A stretch of DNA of 64,000 nt from Aquipuribacter hungaricus (GCF_042663885.1 NZ_JBHSXV010000001.1), one strand, 5' to 3'; counted from the stretch's first letter, positions 8,862-17,539 are shown. Translations and numbers: made by a program. Notes: a model not told the origin generated them from the sequence alone.

Positions 8862-10589
8862 TCAGACGATGTTGTACAGCTGCGACATCGGTACCGAGTC
8901 GGCCGGCTCGACGTCGACCAGCTCCCCGTCGACGTAGACCTGGTAGGTCTCGGGGTCCACGCGGATGTCGGGGGTGGCGTCGTTGCGGACCATCGCCGCC
9001 TTGCCCAGGGTGCGGCACCCGCGCACCGGCTCCACCCACCGCTCCAGGCCCAGGCGCTCCGGGACACCGGCGTCGATGGAGGCCTGGGACACGAACGTCA
9101 TCGAGGTGCGCCCCACCGCCTTGCCGATGGTGCCGAAGCTGGGGCGCAGGAGCACCGGCTCGGGGGTGGGGATGGAGGCGTTGGGGTCGCCCATGACCGA
9201 CCAGGCCACGAACCCGCCCTTGAGGACGTACTTGGGCTTGACCCCGAAGGTGTTCGTCGGCCACAGCACGATGTCGGCAACCTTGCCCGTCTCCAGGGAC
9301 CCGACCAGGTGGGCGATGCCGTGGGTCAGCGCCGGGTTGATTGTGTACTTGGCCAGGTAGCGCAAGATCCGTTCGTTGTCGTGCTCGCCGGACCCGCCCG
9401 GGTCCCCGGGCAGCTTCCCGCGCTGGCGCTTCATCTTGTCCGCGGTGCGCCAGGTGGTGGTCACGGTGTCGCCGATGCGTCCCATCGCCTGGGAGTCCGA
9501 GGACATCATCGAGATCACCCCCATGTCCTGCAGCACGTCCTCGGCGGCCTCGGTCTCCCCGCGGATACGGGACTGGGCGAAGGCGACGTCCTCGGGGTTC
9601 TGCGGGTTCAGGTGGTGGGTGACCATGGTCATGTAGAAGAGGTTGTCGGTGGTGTCGGTGGTGTACGGCCGGGTCGGGTTCGTCGAGGACGGCAGCACGT
9701 TGGGCAGGGCGGCGATGGCCATCACGTCCGGGGCGTGCCCACCGCCGGCGCCCTCGGTGTGGTAGCTGTGGATCACCCGCCCGTCGATGGCGTCGACGGT
9801 GTCGGCCAGGTACCCGGACTCGTTAAGGGAGTCGGTGTGGATGGCGACCTGCACGTCGTGGGCGTCGGCCACCGACAGGGCGCAGTCGATGACCGCCGGG
9901 GTCGCCCCGTAGTCCTCGTGGACCTTCAACCCGCACGCACCGGCCGTGAGCTGCTCGACCAGGGTCGCCGGTGCTGAGGAGTTGCCCTTGGCGAGCAGGC
10001 CCACGTTGACCGGCAGCGTGGCGGTCGCCTCCAGCATCCGGGCGATGTTCCACGGGCCCGGGGTGGCGGTCACGCCCTTGGAGCCGTCCGCAGGGCCGGT
10101 GCCGCCGCCTATCAAGGTGGTCACACCGGCGGAGAGGGCGTGAGGGACCTGCGCGGGGGTCACGAAGTGCACGTGGGGGTCGATGGCGCCGGCGGTGGCG
10201 ACCAGGCCCTCACCGCTGATCGCCTCGGTGCCGGCACCGACGACCAGGTTCGGGTGGACCCCGTCCTGGACGTAGGGGTTACCGGCCTTACCGATACCGG
10301 CGATCCGTCCGTCCTTGATGCCGATGTCGGCCTTGACGATCCCCAGCACCGGGTCCATCACCACCACCGCGGTGATCACCGTGTCCAGCACACCGTCGGC
10401 GTTGCGCAGCCCCGGCACCTGGCCCATCCCGTCGCGCAGGGTCTTCCCCCCGCCGTAGATGGTCTCCTCCCCGGGCACCAGCAGGCTGGCCTGCACCTGG
10501 GCGATCAGGTTGGTGTCGGCCAGCCGGAAACGGTCCCCGGTGGTCGGCCCGTACAGCGCGGCGTAGGTGCGCCGCGGGATCGAGGTCAC
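8862..10589 (-). CDS. ureC: Urease alpha subunit UreC
   Basis: Catalytic subunit hydrolysing urea to ammonia and carbamate, 575 residues. Nickel ligands are recognisable: HVHFVTP (HxH), the carbamylated lysine in CGLKVHEDYG, AIHTDSLNESG, and the aspartate in SSDSQAMGR. The mobile-flap signature, normally MVCHHL, reads MVTHHL here: the flap cysteine is threonine (residue 324, codon 9618-9620). The GTG start overlaps the ureB stop (GTGA). Confidence 0.95.
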   Translation of the reverse strand: MTSIPRRTYAALYGPTTGDRFRLADTNLIAQVQASLLVPGEETIYGGGKTLRDGMGQVPGLRNADGVLDTVITAVVVMDPVLGIVKADIGIKDGRIAGIGKAGNPYVQDGVHPNLVVGAGTEAISGEGLVATAGAIDPHVHFVTPAQVPHALSAGVTTLIGGGTGPADGSKGVTATPGPWNIARMLEATATLPVNVGLLAKGNSSAPATLVEQLTAGACGLKVHEDYGATPAVIDCALSVADAHDVQVAIHTDSLNESGYLADTVDAIDGRVIHSYHTEGAGGGHAPDVMAIAALPNVLPSSTNPTRPYTTDTTDNLFYMTMVTHHLNPQNPEDVAFAQSRIRGETEAAEDVLQDMGVISMMSSDSQAMGRIGDTVTTTWRTADKMKRQRGKLPGDPGGSGEHDNERILRYLAKYTINPALTHGIAHLVGSLETGKVADIVLWPTNTFGVKPKYVLKGGFVAWSVMGDPNASIPTPEPVLLRPSFGTIGKAVGRTSMTFVSQASIDAGVPERLGLERWVEPVRGCRTLGKAAMVRNDATPDIRVDPETYQVYVDGELVDVEPADSVPMSQLYNIV

Positions 10590-11017
10590 CGCTCGCCCCC
10601 GGGCACCCGGCGGGCCACGACGTCGGCGCGTTCCTCGCGCCAGGACTCCATCCCGGCGAACCCGTGGTGGGCGGCCCGCTCCAGGGCCAGCTCGATGGTC
10701 CACCGGGCGGTAACCGCCCCGTCGACCAGGCCCGCGAAGCCGAGAACCCGGCGCATCCCGGCGAACTCCACCAGCTCCACGTCCTTCTCGTCACCAGGTT
10801 CGAAGCGGATCGCCTGACCGGCCGGGACGTTCAGCCGCATCCCGAGCGAGGCGGGCCGGTCGAAGTCCAGGACCCGGTTGACCTCGAAGAAGTGGTAGTG
10901 CGAGCCCACCTGCACCGGTCGGTCACCGGTGTTGCGCACCCGCATCGGCGCGGTGCGCCGCCCGACGTTGATCTCCACGTCTTCCTGCGACAACAGCCAC
11001 TCACCAGGAACGGGCAC
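10586..11017 (-). CDS. ureB: Urease beta subunit UreB
   Basis: Structural subunit of the urease trimer. Family signatures: PGEWLLSQEDVEINVGR, NTGDRPVQVGSHYHFFEVNR, and LDFDRPASLGMRLNVPAG. The frame opens at a GTG at 11050 without a ribosome site; the internal GTG at 11017 has GGAGG five bases upstream and gives the usual UreB start (VPVPGEWLL). About 143 residues, slightly long because of a C-terminal tail after the conserved domain. A gap of about 140 bases separates it from ureA, unusual in this tightly packed operon. Confidence 0.92.
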   Translation of the reverse strand: MPVPGEWLLSQEDVEINVGRRTAPMRVRNTGDRPVQVGSHYHFFEVNRVLDFDRPASLGMRLNVPAGQAIRFEPGDEKDVELVEFAGMRRVLGFAGLVDGAVTARWTIELALERAAHHGFAGMESWREERADVVARRVPGGER

Positions 11018-11158
11018 GAGAACCTCCACACCAGGACCCCGCAGGGGCACCTGACAACGACGACGGACAGGACCGAGCAGGAACGGGCAGCGCCACCACC
11101 GGCCGCGCGGACGCGCGAAGAGACGCCCGCCCTGCCGCGGGCCGGAGCGGGGGAACGG

Positions 11159-11620
11159 TCACGAGATCGGGTCCGGCACCGAGACCAGCTGGGTGCCGGT
11201 AGCGAAGGTGGCCTCGACCTGGACCAGGGTGACCATGTCGGGCACCTCGGGCATCACCTGCTCGCGGGACAGCACCTGCTTGCCGATCTCGATGGTGTCG
11301 GCCACCGAGTGCCCGTCACGGGCCGACTCCAGCAGTGCCTCGCAGATCAGCGCGATAGCCTCAGGGAAGTTGAGCTTCACCCCCCGGTCGAGACGCCGGC
11401 GCGCCAGGTCCGCGACCTGGTAGATCACCAGCTTCTCGGTCTCCCGCGGCGTCAGCATCATCGAGGAGATCCACGTCTCCGTGCCCGGCGCCGACGCCGA
11501 GTGCATCGCGCCACCGGAGCCCGGGCGTACCGGCGCGGCTGCACCGTCACCGTGGTCGCTGCCCTGGTCCTCTCGGCGCGGCTCGTCGCCTGCTGGGTCG
11601 CTGTCCTCCGGCTCGGGCAT
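11159..11620 (-). CDS. ureA: Urease gamma subunit UreA with N-terminal extension
   Basis: First gene of the urease operon. The last 99 residues are canonical UreA (MMLTPRETEKL, LNFPEAIALICEALLE, VPDMVTLVQVEATFATGT). The frame continues upstream to an ATG at 11620 with a near-perfect ribosome site (AGGAGGAGG, five bases from the ATG), whereas the canonical internal ATG pair lacks one. I therefore accept a 54-residue acidic, low-complexity extension rich in Glu/Asp/Gly/Pro before the normal subunit. It could also be that the extension is translated but removed. Confidence 0.88.
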   Translation of the reverse strand: MPEPEDSDPAGDEPRREDQGSDHGDGAAAPVRPGSGGAMHSASAPGTETWISSMMLTPRETEKLVIYQVADLARRRLDRGVKLNFPEAIALICEALLESARDGHSVADTIEIGKQVLSREQVMPEVPDMVTLVQVEATFATGTQLVSVPDPIS

Positions 11621-11933
11621 CCCCGCCTCCTCCTACCATCTGCTCACGACGGGGACGATCGTCAGCTGCGCAGCTGGCGGGGTCACCGGCACCCGATATG
11701 TCTCGGTACGTCAGCAACTACCCCACCAAGGCGGGTCAAACCTCGTCGGGCGGGTATTTCCGCCAGGGCGCCCGGCTCAGCCGGGACCGCCAGGGCGGGC
11801 TCAAGGACCCCCGAGCCCGTCTGGGCGGGGATGGCGCGGACCATGGCGGTGACACCCCACCAGCCGGGTCCGCGAAGACCGGCGCGGCGACCACCATCAC
11901 GGTGCGTTCTTCCGTCGTGAGCGGAAGGCTCTG
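11621..11933. promoter_or_regulatory. Divergent control region, urease operon / urea transporter
   Basis: Non-coding region between oppositely oriented ureA and the urea transporter. It contains the palindrome CAGCTG-CG-CAGCTG (about 11667-11680) and, just before the transporter start, CTTCCG-N7-CGGAAG (about 11910-11928). Shared control of urea uptake and urease is expected. I could not find a convincing GlnR box by eye. Confidence 0.45.
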
Positions 11934-13019
11934 GTGATGAGCCAGGCCACGATCCTCGGACGCGCGGCGCGCGGTTGGACGCGGGCGGCCTCGGCCACCC
12001 CGATGGTCGGCGTGGTGGACGTCCTGCTGCGAGGCCTCGGACAGGTCATGCTGCAGAACAACCCCGCCACCGGGCTGGTCCTCGCCGCCGGGGTCCTCGT
12101 CGGTGACCCGCTCCTGGCGGTTGCCGGCCTGGTAGGGCTGGGCAGCAGCACCTTGGCCGCCCACCTGCTCGGCGCCGAGCACGGCCTGATCCGGGACGGC
12201 CAGTTCGGGTTCAACGGTGTCCTCGTGGGGATCGCCCTGGCGGCGAACCTGCGCCCTGACAGCTTGCTGGTCCTCTACGTCATCGCTGCGGGTGCCTCGT
12301 CCACGCTCGTGCTGCTGGCTCTGGGCCACCTCCTCGGCCGGTACCAGGTGCCGGTGCTGACCGCCCCCTTCGTGCTCGTCACCTGGGCCGGCCTGCTCGC
12401 CGCCGACCGGCTCGACCACCTGGACCCCGACGGTCCCGGCGTGCCGGCCCCCTCGCGGGCGGGCACCTTCGAGGGCTCGTTCGCGGGCTCGTTCGAGGCG
12501 TTGCTGCGGGGCATCAGCCAGGTGGTGCTGCAGGACAGCTGGGCGACGGGGCTGCTTCTCCTCTTCGGGGTCCTCCTCAGCTCCCGCATCTCGGCGCTGT
12601 TCGCTGTCGTGGGCTCCACGGTCGGCGCGGCTACCGCGCTGGCCCTGGGCGGTCAGGACCCCTCGGTCGTCCACGGGGTGTTCGGCTTCAACGCCGTGCT
12701 GAGCGCCATCGCCGTGGGCGGGCTGTTCTTCGTGCTCACCTGGTGCTCGGCGCTCCTCGCCGTGCTGGCGGCCGCAGGGGCAGCGGCGCTGACGGCGGGG
12801 ATGGCGGCGGTGCTGGCCCCGTCCGGGGAACCGGCGCTGACAGCGCCCTTCGTCCTGGTGACCTGGCTGTGCGTGCTGGCCGGACGCGCCGTCCCCGCGC
12901 TGCGCCCGGTCGCGCTGGCGGACGTCATTACCGCGGAGCAGGTCCGCCGCGACCACCGGACCGGCGGCGGCACCCCGCCGACGCCACCCGGGTCCGACCC
13001 TCCGCCTGTGACCCGGTGA
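11934..13019 (+). CDS. Urea transporter (UT/Yut family)
   Basis: Integral membrane urea channel of about 360 residues built of two homologous halves. Each half contains the family repeat: GFNGVLVGIAL with LTAPFVLVTW in the first, GFNAVLSAIAV with LTAPFVLVTW in the second. GTG at 11934 or ATG at 11937 follow GGAAGG. It is divergent to the urease operon, so uptake and hydrolysis of urea are encoded back to back. The last 40 residues are a hydrophilic proline-rich tail. Confidence 0.9.
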   Translation: MMSQATILGRAARGWTRAASATPMVGVVDVLLRGLGQVMLQNNPATGLVLAAGVLVGDPLLAVAGLVGLGSSTLAAHLLGAEHGLIRDGQFGFNGVLVGIALAANLRPDSLLVLYVIAAGASSTLVLLALGHLLGRYQVPVLTAPFVLVTWAGLLAADRLDHLDPDGPGVPAPSRAGTFEGSFAGSFEALLRGISQVVLQDSWATGLLLLFGVLLSSRISALFAVVGSTVGAATALALGGQDPSVVHGVFGFNAVLSAIAVGGLFFVLTWCSALLAVLAAAGAAALTAGMAAVLAPSGEPALTAPFVLVTWLCVLAGRAVPALRPVALADVITAEQVRRDHRTGGGTPPTPPGSDPPPVTR

Positions 13020-13237
13020 CCTGCCCCGGGGCCACCCGGGTCCGCTGCCTGCAGCGCCCCACTGCGGCTAGTCCAGCGAGGCCGTCAGCAGCAGGTGCTG
13101 CCAACCATCCGGCGCCCTCTGACCACCTCCGCGCGACGTGCGAGACGTCACGTATCAGGCGACGCCGGGGACCGCCAGATCGATGGACGCGGTCAAAAGC
13201 CACCAGGGACGGTGGAAATCCCGGTGGGAGGGTTCGA

Positions 13238-13570
13238 ATAAACAAGTCGTCTCTCACCGCCTTGGCCCGCCAGCAGCTCGACATCGCGCGGAGGGCTTCC
13301 AGCGGGCGCAGCGCAGACACCGTCTACGGCGGCCACGAGCACGTCCTGCGCCAGACCCTGATCGCCCTCGCCGCCGGCCGCAGCCTCGACGAGCACGAGA
13401 ACCCCGGCGAGGCGACCGTCCACATCCTGCACGGACGCGTCCGCCTCAATGCCGGGGAGCACTTCTGGGAAGGCTCCCCAGGAGACCTCCTCATCGTGCC
13501 CGCTGCACGCCACAGCCTCGAGGCACTCGAAGACTCCGCTGTCCTGCTCACCGTCGCCAAGACAGCCTGA
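13238..13570 (+). CDS. Small cupin-domain protein, copy A (apparent ATA start)
   Basis: A 110-residue single-domain cupin. It closely matches the protein at 58229-58561 over its whole length (shared NKSSLTAL, GGHEHVLRQTL, DEHENPGEAT, HVLHGRV-like, and the identical tail HSLEALEDSAVLLTVAKTA). The metal/substrate site GEATVHILHGRVRL followed by PGDLLIVPAARHSLEA is intact. The codon matching the other copy's ATG is ATA (13238-13240), placed five bases after a strong GGGAGGG ribosome site; no ATG/GTG/TTG lies upstream in frame. Either ATA is used, or the start was lost by one substitution. Confidence 0.7.
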   Translation: MNKSSLTALARQQLDIARRASSGRSADTVYGGHEHVLRQTLIALAAGRSLDEHENPGEATVHILHGRVRLNAGEHFWEGSPGDLLIVPAARHSLEALEDSAVLLTVAKTA

Positions 13571-13973
13571 CCCGGGCCAGCGCCAGCTCTGCCCCGGCCG
13601 CCCCGCAGTCCGAGAGCGACCCTCCTCGCCCTCCTCGAGGTCCGCGCCCCGCGACACCGGGCTAGGAGGCTGGTGGCGTGCGGGCCAGGGGTGGCCCAGC
13701 GGTACGGTCTTGGGGGCGTCCGGTGTCTCGGTGGGCTCTCGGGGAACGGCCCGAAGACGTCGCCCCCGGGTGCCAGTCAGGCGAGGGGTGGCCGTGGTGG
13801 TCTGGCGCGGTACGTTTCGGCGGAGGCATGGCCGATGGGCCCAGCCGCGGTGGTCCTGTCGCGGGTGCTACGCACGGTAAGCAGGCTTTCGGCTGCGCCC
13901 GGACAGCGCCACAGGCGTCACTCGGAGGCGGCGAAGGGCTGCACGGGCGATGGGCTGCACGGGCGATGGGCTG
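13571..13973. other. Intergenic stretch with short tandem repeat
   Basis: Between the cupin and the convergent deaminase gene I see no credible gene; the ORFs in it are high-GC shadows. Near the right end, 13936-13973 holds two exact copies plus a partial third of a 16-base unit beginning gggctgcacggg, next to the deaminase stop codon. Confidence 0.5.
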
Positions 13974-14513
13974 TCAGCCTGGGCTCGCCCCTGGCCCCGG
14001 TGCGCTGGCTCCCTGTGCTGGGGGCTGCTGGTGGAACTGCAGGTGCAGCCGGTGCATCTGCTCGGCCAGTTCTGGGACCGGTCCGTCGACGGGTACGCCG
14101 GGCGCCACGTCGCCGGCCGGGATCGGCCGGACGGGTCCGGTGGGGAGTCCGAGGTCGGCGAGCCAGCCGGCGTGCTGCTGGGCCGAGTGCACGTACACGA
14201 TGCGCCCGAGCCCGACCCAGCCGTGCGCGGCCGCGCACATCGGGCAGTGCTCCCCGGAGGTGTAGACCGTGGCCTGCGTCCGGTCCTCCTCGCTCAGGTG
14301 CTCAGCGGCCCAGCGGGCCAGCGCGAACTCCGGGTGCCGGGTCGGGTCCGCGGTGGACAGCACCTGGTTGCGTTCCTCGACCAGGCGGGACCCGTCCGCG
14401 TCGACCAGCACCGAGCCGAACGGTTCGTCGCCGGCTGCCAGGGCCTGCCCGGCCAGCTCGACGCAGCGCCGCAGATGGCCCCGCTCCGCGTCCGTCAGGT
14501 CTAGACCGTCCAT
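13974..14513 (-). CDS. Nucleoside/nucleobase deaminase (CDA fold)
   Basis: A 179-residue zinc deaminase of the guanine deaminase/TadA-like group. Zinc ligands: the His of HPEFALARW (the usual H-A-E is H-P-E here, with the catalytic Glu kept) and the PCxxC-type pair in TSGEHCPMCAAAH. N-terminal substrate loop EPFGSVLVDADG is typical of this group. Likely acts on free guanine, cytosine or a nucleoside rather than tRNA because it lacks TadA tRNA-binding context. The final 20 residues are Pro/Gly-rich and overlap a DNA tandem repeat. Confidence 0.85.
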   Translation of the reverse strand: MDGLDLTDAERGHLRRCVELAGQALAAGDEPFGSVLVDADGSRLVEERNQVLSTADPTRHPEFALARWAAEHLSEEDRTQATVYTSGEHCPMCAAAHGWVGLGRIVYVHSAQQHAGWLADLGLPTGPVRPIPAGDVAPGVPVDGPVPELAEQMHRLHLQFHQQPPAQGASAPGPGASPG

Positions 14514-14571
14514 GCCCTGCTTCCTTCGACCCTGACCGTGGGTTGCTGAGGGCCGCTGCGGGGCGGTGTGG

Positions 14572-14961
14572 CTAGGTGCTGGTGAAGAACTCCAGGGCGT
14601 TGCCGTCGGGGTCGGTGAAGCTCAGCGCCGTGCCGTAGGCGGCGTCCTGGACCCCGCTGTGCGCGACCCCGACCCGGTCCAGGTGCTCGGCCCACGCGGT
14701 GACGTCGTCGCGGGTGGCGCAGGCCAGCCCGACGTGGTCCAGGCCGGGGACGGTGGCGTCGAAGCGCCCCCCGCCGGCCTGGTCGTGCTGGGTCAGCCCG
14801 AGGCCCTGGCCGCCGGGCAGGGTGAACACCCGTCGGGTGAACGGGCCGTCGGTCATGGTTACGGCCGGTGCCATCTGCAGCACCTTCTCGTAGAAGGCGA
14901 CGCTCACCGCCAGGTCGGTGACGGTGAGAGCGACGTGATGGATGCCGGAGAACATCGGCAC
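14572..14961 (-). CDS. VOC family (glyoxalase/dioxygenase-fold) protein
   Basis: A 129-residue vicinal-oxygen-chelate protein with two beta-alpha-beta-beta-beta units. Metal-ligand positions: His in GIHHVALTV, a histidine in the LTQHDQ region, His in LDHVGLAC, and Glu in DPDGNALEFF. The arrangement fits small glyoxalase-like enzymes or bleomycin-type binding proteins; substrate unknown. It lies 58 bases upstream of the deaminase on the same strand and may be co-transcribed with it. Confidence 0.85.
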   Translation of the reverse strand: MPMFSGIHHVALTVTDLAVSVAFYEKVLQMAPAVTMTDGPFTRRVFTLPGGQGLGLTQHDQAGGGRFDATVPGLDHVGLACATRDDVTAWAEHLDRVGVAHSGVQDAAYGTALSFTDPDGNALEFFTST

Positions 14962-15097
14962 AGCACCTCCAGAGGGGTTAGTCGGGACAGGCGGGTCATC
15001 ATCCGAGCAGCACCAGACGTCGACGGTGGGTCAGCACCCGGTGCCCGGTGCCGAGGCTCCGGCCGGAGCGTAGATCAGTGGCTGCCGGTCGGCGGGG

Positions 15098-15868
15098 TCA
15101 GCCGACGTCGGGGCCGGTGGCCACCACGGCGCCGGTCGCGGCGTCGACGAGCACGGTGGTCCCGTCGTCGTCGCCGAAGTCGACCTGCCACACGACGGTG
15201 TCCCGGTCGATGGTGTCGATCTCCACGGCGGTCAGGTCACCGGCGCCCTGGGCCTGCCCGGCCGCGGTGGCGACCGCGTCCTCTAGGCCCACCTGGGCGC
15301 CCTGGAGCTTGGCCACGTCGTCGTCGGGTGTGGGGTCCTCGTCGTTGGACAGCACCGAGCTGCCGTCCTGGGCGATGTCGAGGGTGAACTGGCGACCGTC
15401 GGGGCTGGCGACCCTGGCCTTCCACAGCCGCTGGCCGCCCTCCACCTCGTCCTCCAGGTCGAACACCCGCCCGTCCTGCACCGCGCCCTGCGCCGCGGTG
15501 ACCGCCGCCAGCGCGGCCTGCGTCTCCACCGGGCCACCGCCACGAACCCCGGCGCCACCGCTGCCGGTGGCGGTCGGGGCGGTGCCCGACGCGCTCGGGG
15601 TCCCCGACGGGGTCTGAGACGAGGTCCCCGACGAGGTGGGGGACGGGAAGGACCCGGCGGGGTCGGACGGCCCGCTGGTGTCCTGCGCCACGGCAGCGCC
15701 GGTGTCCACGTCGTCGAAACCGCTGCCGTCGTCGCTGTCGGTGCTACCGCAGCCGCCCGCCGCCACGGCGAGCATCCCGCTGAGGAGCACCGCAGCCGAC
15801 CGGCGACCAGCCCCGTCCGGGCGCACGGTGCCCGCCCACCGCGGGCTGGTCCTACGAGTGATCGACAT
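15098..15868 (-). CDS. Lipoprotein with PepSY domains
   Basis: A 256-residue exported protein. The signal peptide ends in a lipobox-like AAGGCGS (cysteine near residue 40), followed by a Ser/Thr/Pro/Gly linker of about 60 residues and two PepSY-type repeats (ALAAVTAAQGAVQDGRVFDLEDE and, near the end, DAVATAAGQAQGAGDLTAVEID with WQVDFGDDDGTTVLVDAATG). PepSY proteins often inhibit peptidases or sense the envelope. The start at 15868 has AGGAG upstream; the frame is open further but without a better start. Confidence 0.85.
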   Translation of the reverse strand: MSITRRTSPRWAGTVRPDGAGRRSAAVLLSGMLAVAAGGCGSTDSDDGSGFDDVDTGAAVAQDTSGPSDPAGSFPSPTSSGTSSQTPSGTPSASGTAPTATGSGGAGVRGGGPVETQAALAAVTAAQGAVQDGRVFDLEDEVEGGQRLWKARVASPDGRQFTLDIAQDGSSVLSNDEDPTPDDDVAKLQGAQVGLEDAVATAAGQAQGAGDLTAVEIDTIDRDTVVWQVDFGDDDGTTVLVDAATGAVVATGPDVG

Positions 15869-16343
15869 GACGGCTCCTTCTACGTGAGCAGGTGCTGGCA
15901 CCGCCGTCCGTGCGGTCCCGATGGGCTACGGGTGCAGCGGTGGCGCGACGGGTGGGTAAGGGACAATGCGCACGTACCCGGGCCTGGTGGTCTGACACCC
16001 GGGGACGCAAGCCGGGACTGCCTCCCACGTCGGCATCGCCTCGAGCAGGGTCCTCCGACGACCCGGGCCACCCGCGCCCGACCGCATCGCCCGCTACGGG
16101 TGCCCAGACGTCAGGTCGGGTTCGCCGTTGACCTCTGGCCCGCGCCGGGTAGTCCCCACCTGCGTGCGAGCCCCCGGGGCACCGCTGCCGGGCAGCTCGC
16201 AGGACGACCCGAGGCTGGTGACGTGGACGCCGTACTCCAGCGAGAACCAGGCAGGGGCACCCCGAGGATGCCCGCTGCGACGACGGCAGGTCGCTCAGGC
16301 CTGGTGCCCGCCTCCGTGGCGGGGAGCCGGCACGCCGGACGCC
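15869..16343. other. Gene-poor stretch with relic coding sequence
   Basis: No intact gene. On the minus strand about 16094-16285 one frame has good third-position GC and reads like the end of a protein (contains SLEYGVHVTSLGSS and RRGPEVNGEPDL) but has no start codon. Bases about 16126-16195 resemble 59459-59530 next to the second dksA-like gene, so this relic seems to be part of an old duplicated block. Confidence 0.35.
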
Positions 16344-16685
16344 TCAGCGCGCGGCCCGGTCGGCGCAGTCGACGCAGGTGGTGGTCCAGCAGCGCAGCGC
16401 GAGCCGTTGCGCCGAGATCGGGCGGTCGCAGCCGGTGCAGATGCCGTAGCGGCCCTCGCCCAGCCGGGCCAGCGCGGTCCGCACGTCCTGCAGGTCGCGC
16501 TGGGCTCTGGCGCGGCGGGCGGACCGGACTGCGTCGAGGTCGGCGCCGGAGAGGGCCTGCAGCTGCCGGCTGCGCGTCTCCTCCAGGTCGGTGAGGTGCC
16601 GGAACAGGTCGGTGTCCGGGGTCGAGCGGGTGTCCAGGATCTGGGGGGTGAGCGGGGTCTGGGGGGTGAGCGGTGTCGTGGTCAT
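16344..16685 (-). CDS. DksA/TraR family zinc-finger protein, copy A
   Basis: A 113-residue DksA/TraR-type protein, expected to bind the RNA polymerase secondary channel and alter transcription. A short Thr/Pro-rich N-terminus precedes a coiled coil (DLEETRSRQLQALSGADLDA... through RTALARLGEG) and a C4 zinc finger (YGICTGCDRPI and TTCVDCADR). Close paralogue at 60841-61182; most differences lie in the N-terminal tail. The 62-residue ORF 16776-16964 lies upstream in the same orientation, an order repeated at the other copy. Real DksA tip acidic residues are not obvious, so the function may differ. Confidence 0.85.
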   Translation of the reverse strand: MTTTPLTPQTPLTPQILDTRSTPDTDLFRHLTDLEETRSRQLQALSGADLDAVRSARRARAQRDLQDVRTALARLGEGRYGICTGCDRPISAQRLALRCWTTTCVDCADRAAR

Positions 16686-16775
16686 GGTCGGTCCTTCGTG
16701 ACGGCCCGCCCCGGGCTGCCGGGGGAGCAGGTATTGCCAGCAACCCCGGAGGGTTGCTGGACGGTGGTCGTCAGA

Positions 16776-16964
16776 TCAGGACCGGGCGGGCGGGGCGCGG
16801 TCGATGCTGCGACGCAGCACGTCCAGACCACGGGTGCCGCGGGCGGTCTCGCTCAGCTCGACGGCGAGCAGGGCCGCACCCGAAGGCACGTGCGACGGCA
16901 TGTGGGAGTGACCGGCGACCGCCGGCTGCACGATGTCCCCACGTCCCCACACGATCCGGACCAT
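16776..16964 (-). CDS. Conserved 62-residue protein next to DksA-like gene, copy A
   Basis: Unrecognised small protein starting VRIVWGRGDIV and ending RRSIDRAPPARS, with a central hydrophobic GAALLAVELSE. It is 95 percent identical to the ORF at 61272-61460. Between the two copies ten codons differ and seven of these changes are silent, the pattern expected of a translated gene. It sits 90 bases upstream of a DksA-like gene in both places. No strong ribosome site; a longer frame upstream exists (to 17123) but only the part from the ATG at 16964 is conserved. Confidence 0.65.
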   Translation of the reverse strand: MVRIVWGRGDIVQPAVAGHSHMPSHVPSGAALLAVELSETARGTRGLDVLRRSIDRAPPARS

Positions 16965-17113
16965 AACAGCGTCCGCGCTGGGCACGAGAACGGCATCCTG
17001 TCGGGTATCGCGCACTGTGCCGCGCGTTGTCCCGCCGCCTGGTGGGAGCGATTCCCGCAGCCCCCAGGGGGCACGACGGCAGGTCAGGACAGCACGCGAG
17101 GACAGGAGACGGC

Positions 17114-17539
17114 ATGAGGGCATGGGCGGGCATCGACGGATGGGCCCGGGCGGGTGCGGCTGCCGGCGAGGGCTTCCCTGCCTCTGTGCTGGCAGAGGAC
17201 GTGCTGCGCCGCTACGTCGACCTGCTGGTCCGGCTGGTCGAGGCCACCGGCGCGCTGATCATCTTCGTGGGGGCGGCGATCGCTGCCGTCGCGTTCGTCC
17301 GGACGCTGTTCAGCCGGCACTGCAACGGGGAGTTCGTCCCCATCAGGCTCAGGCTAGGCCGCTACCTGGCGCTGGGGCTGGAGTTCCAGCTCGCCAGCGA
17401 CGTCCTGAGCACCGCGATCGCACCGACGTTCGAGGAGATCGGCAAGCTCGCCGCGGTCGCGACGATCAGGACCCTGCTGAACTACTTCCTGGGCAAGGAG
17501 ATCGAGAAGGAACGCTCCGAGCTCGGCAGCACCCCATGA
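17114..17539 (+). CDS. DUF1622 family membrane protein
   Basis: A 141-residue membrane protein with two or three helices. LVEATGALIIFVGAAIAAVAF is the first; RLGRYLALGLEFQLASDVLSTAIAP is the conserved DUF1622 core, followed by ATIRTLLNYFLGKEIEKE. Function of the family is unknown. AGGAGAC precedes the ATG. Its stop overlaps the next gene (ATGA), so the two are translationally coupled. Confidence 0.88.
   Translation: MRAWAGIDGWARAGAAAGEGFPASVLAEDVLRRYVDLLVRLVEATGALIIFVGAAIAAVAFVRTLFSRHCNGEFVPIRLRLGRYLALGLEFQLASDVLSTAIAPTFEEIGKLAAVATIRTLLNYFLGKEIEKERSELGSTP

Noticed and set aside
13225..13240. ggttcga resembling a tRNA T-loop
   Set aside because: No acceptor or anticodon stems around it; it is the ribosome-site region of the cupin gene.
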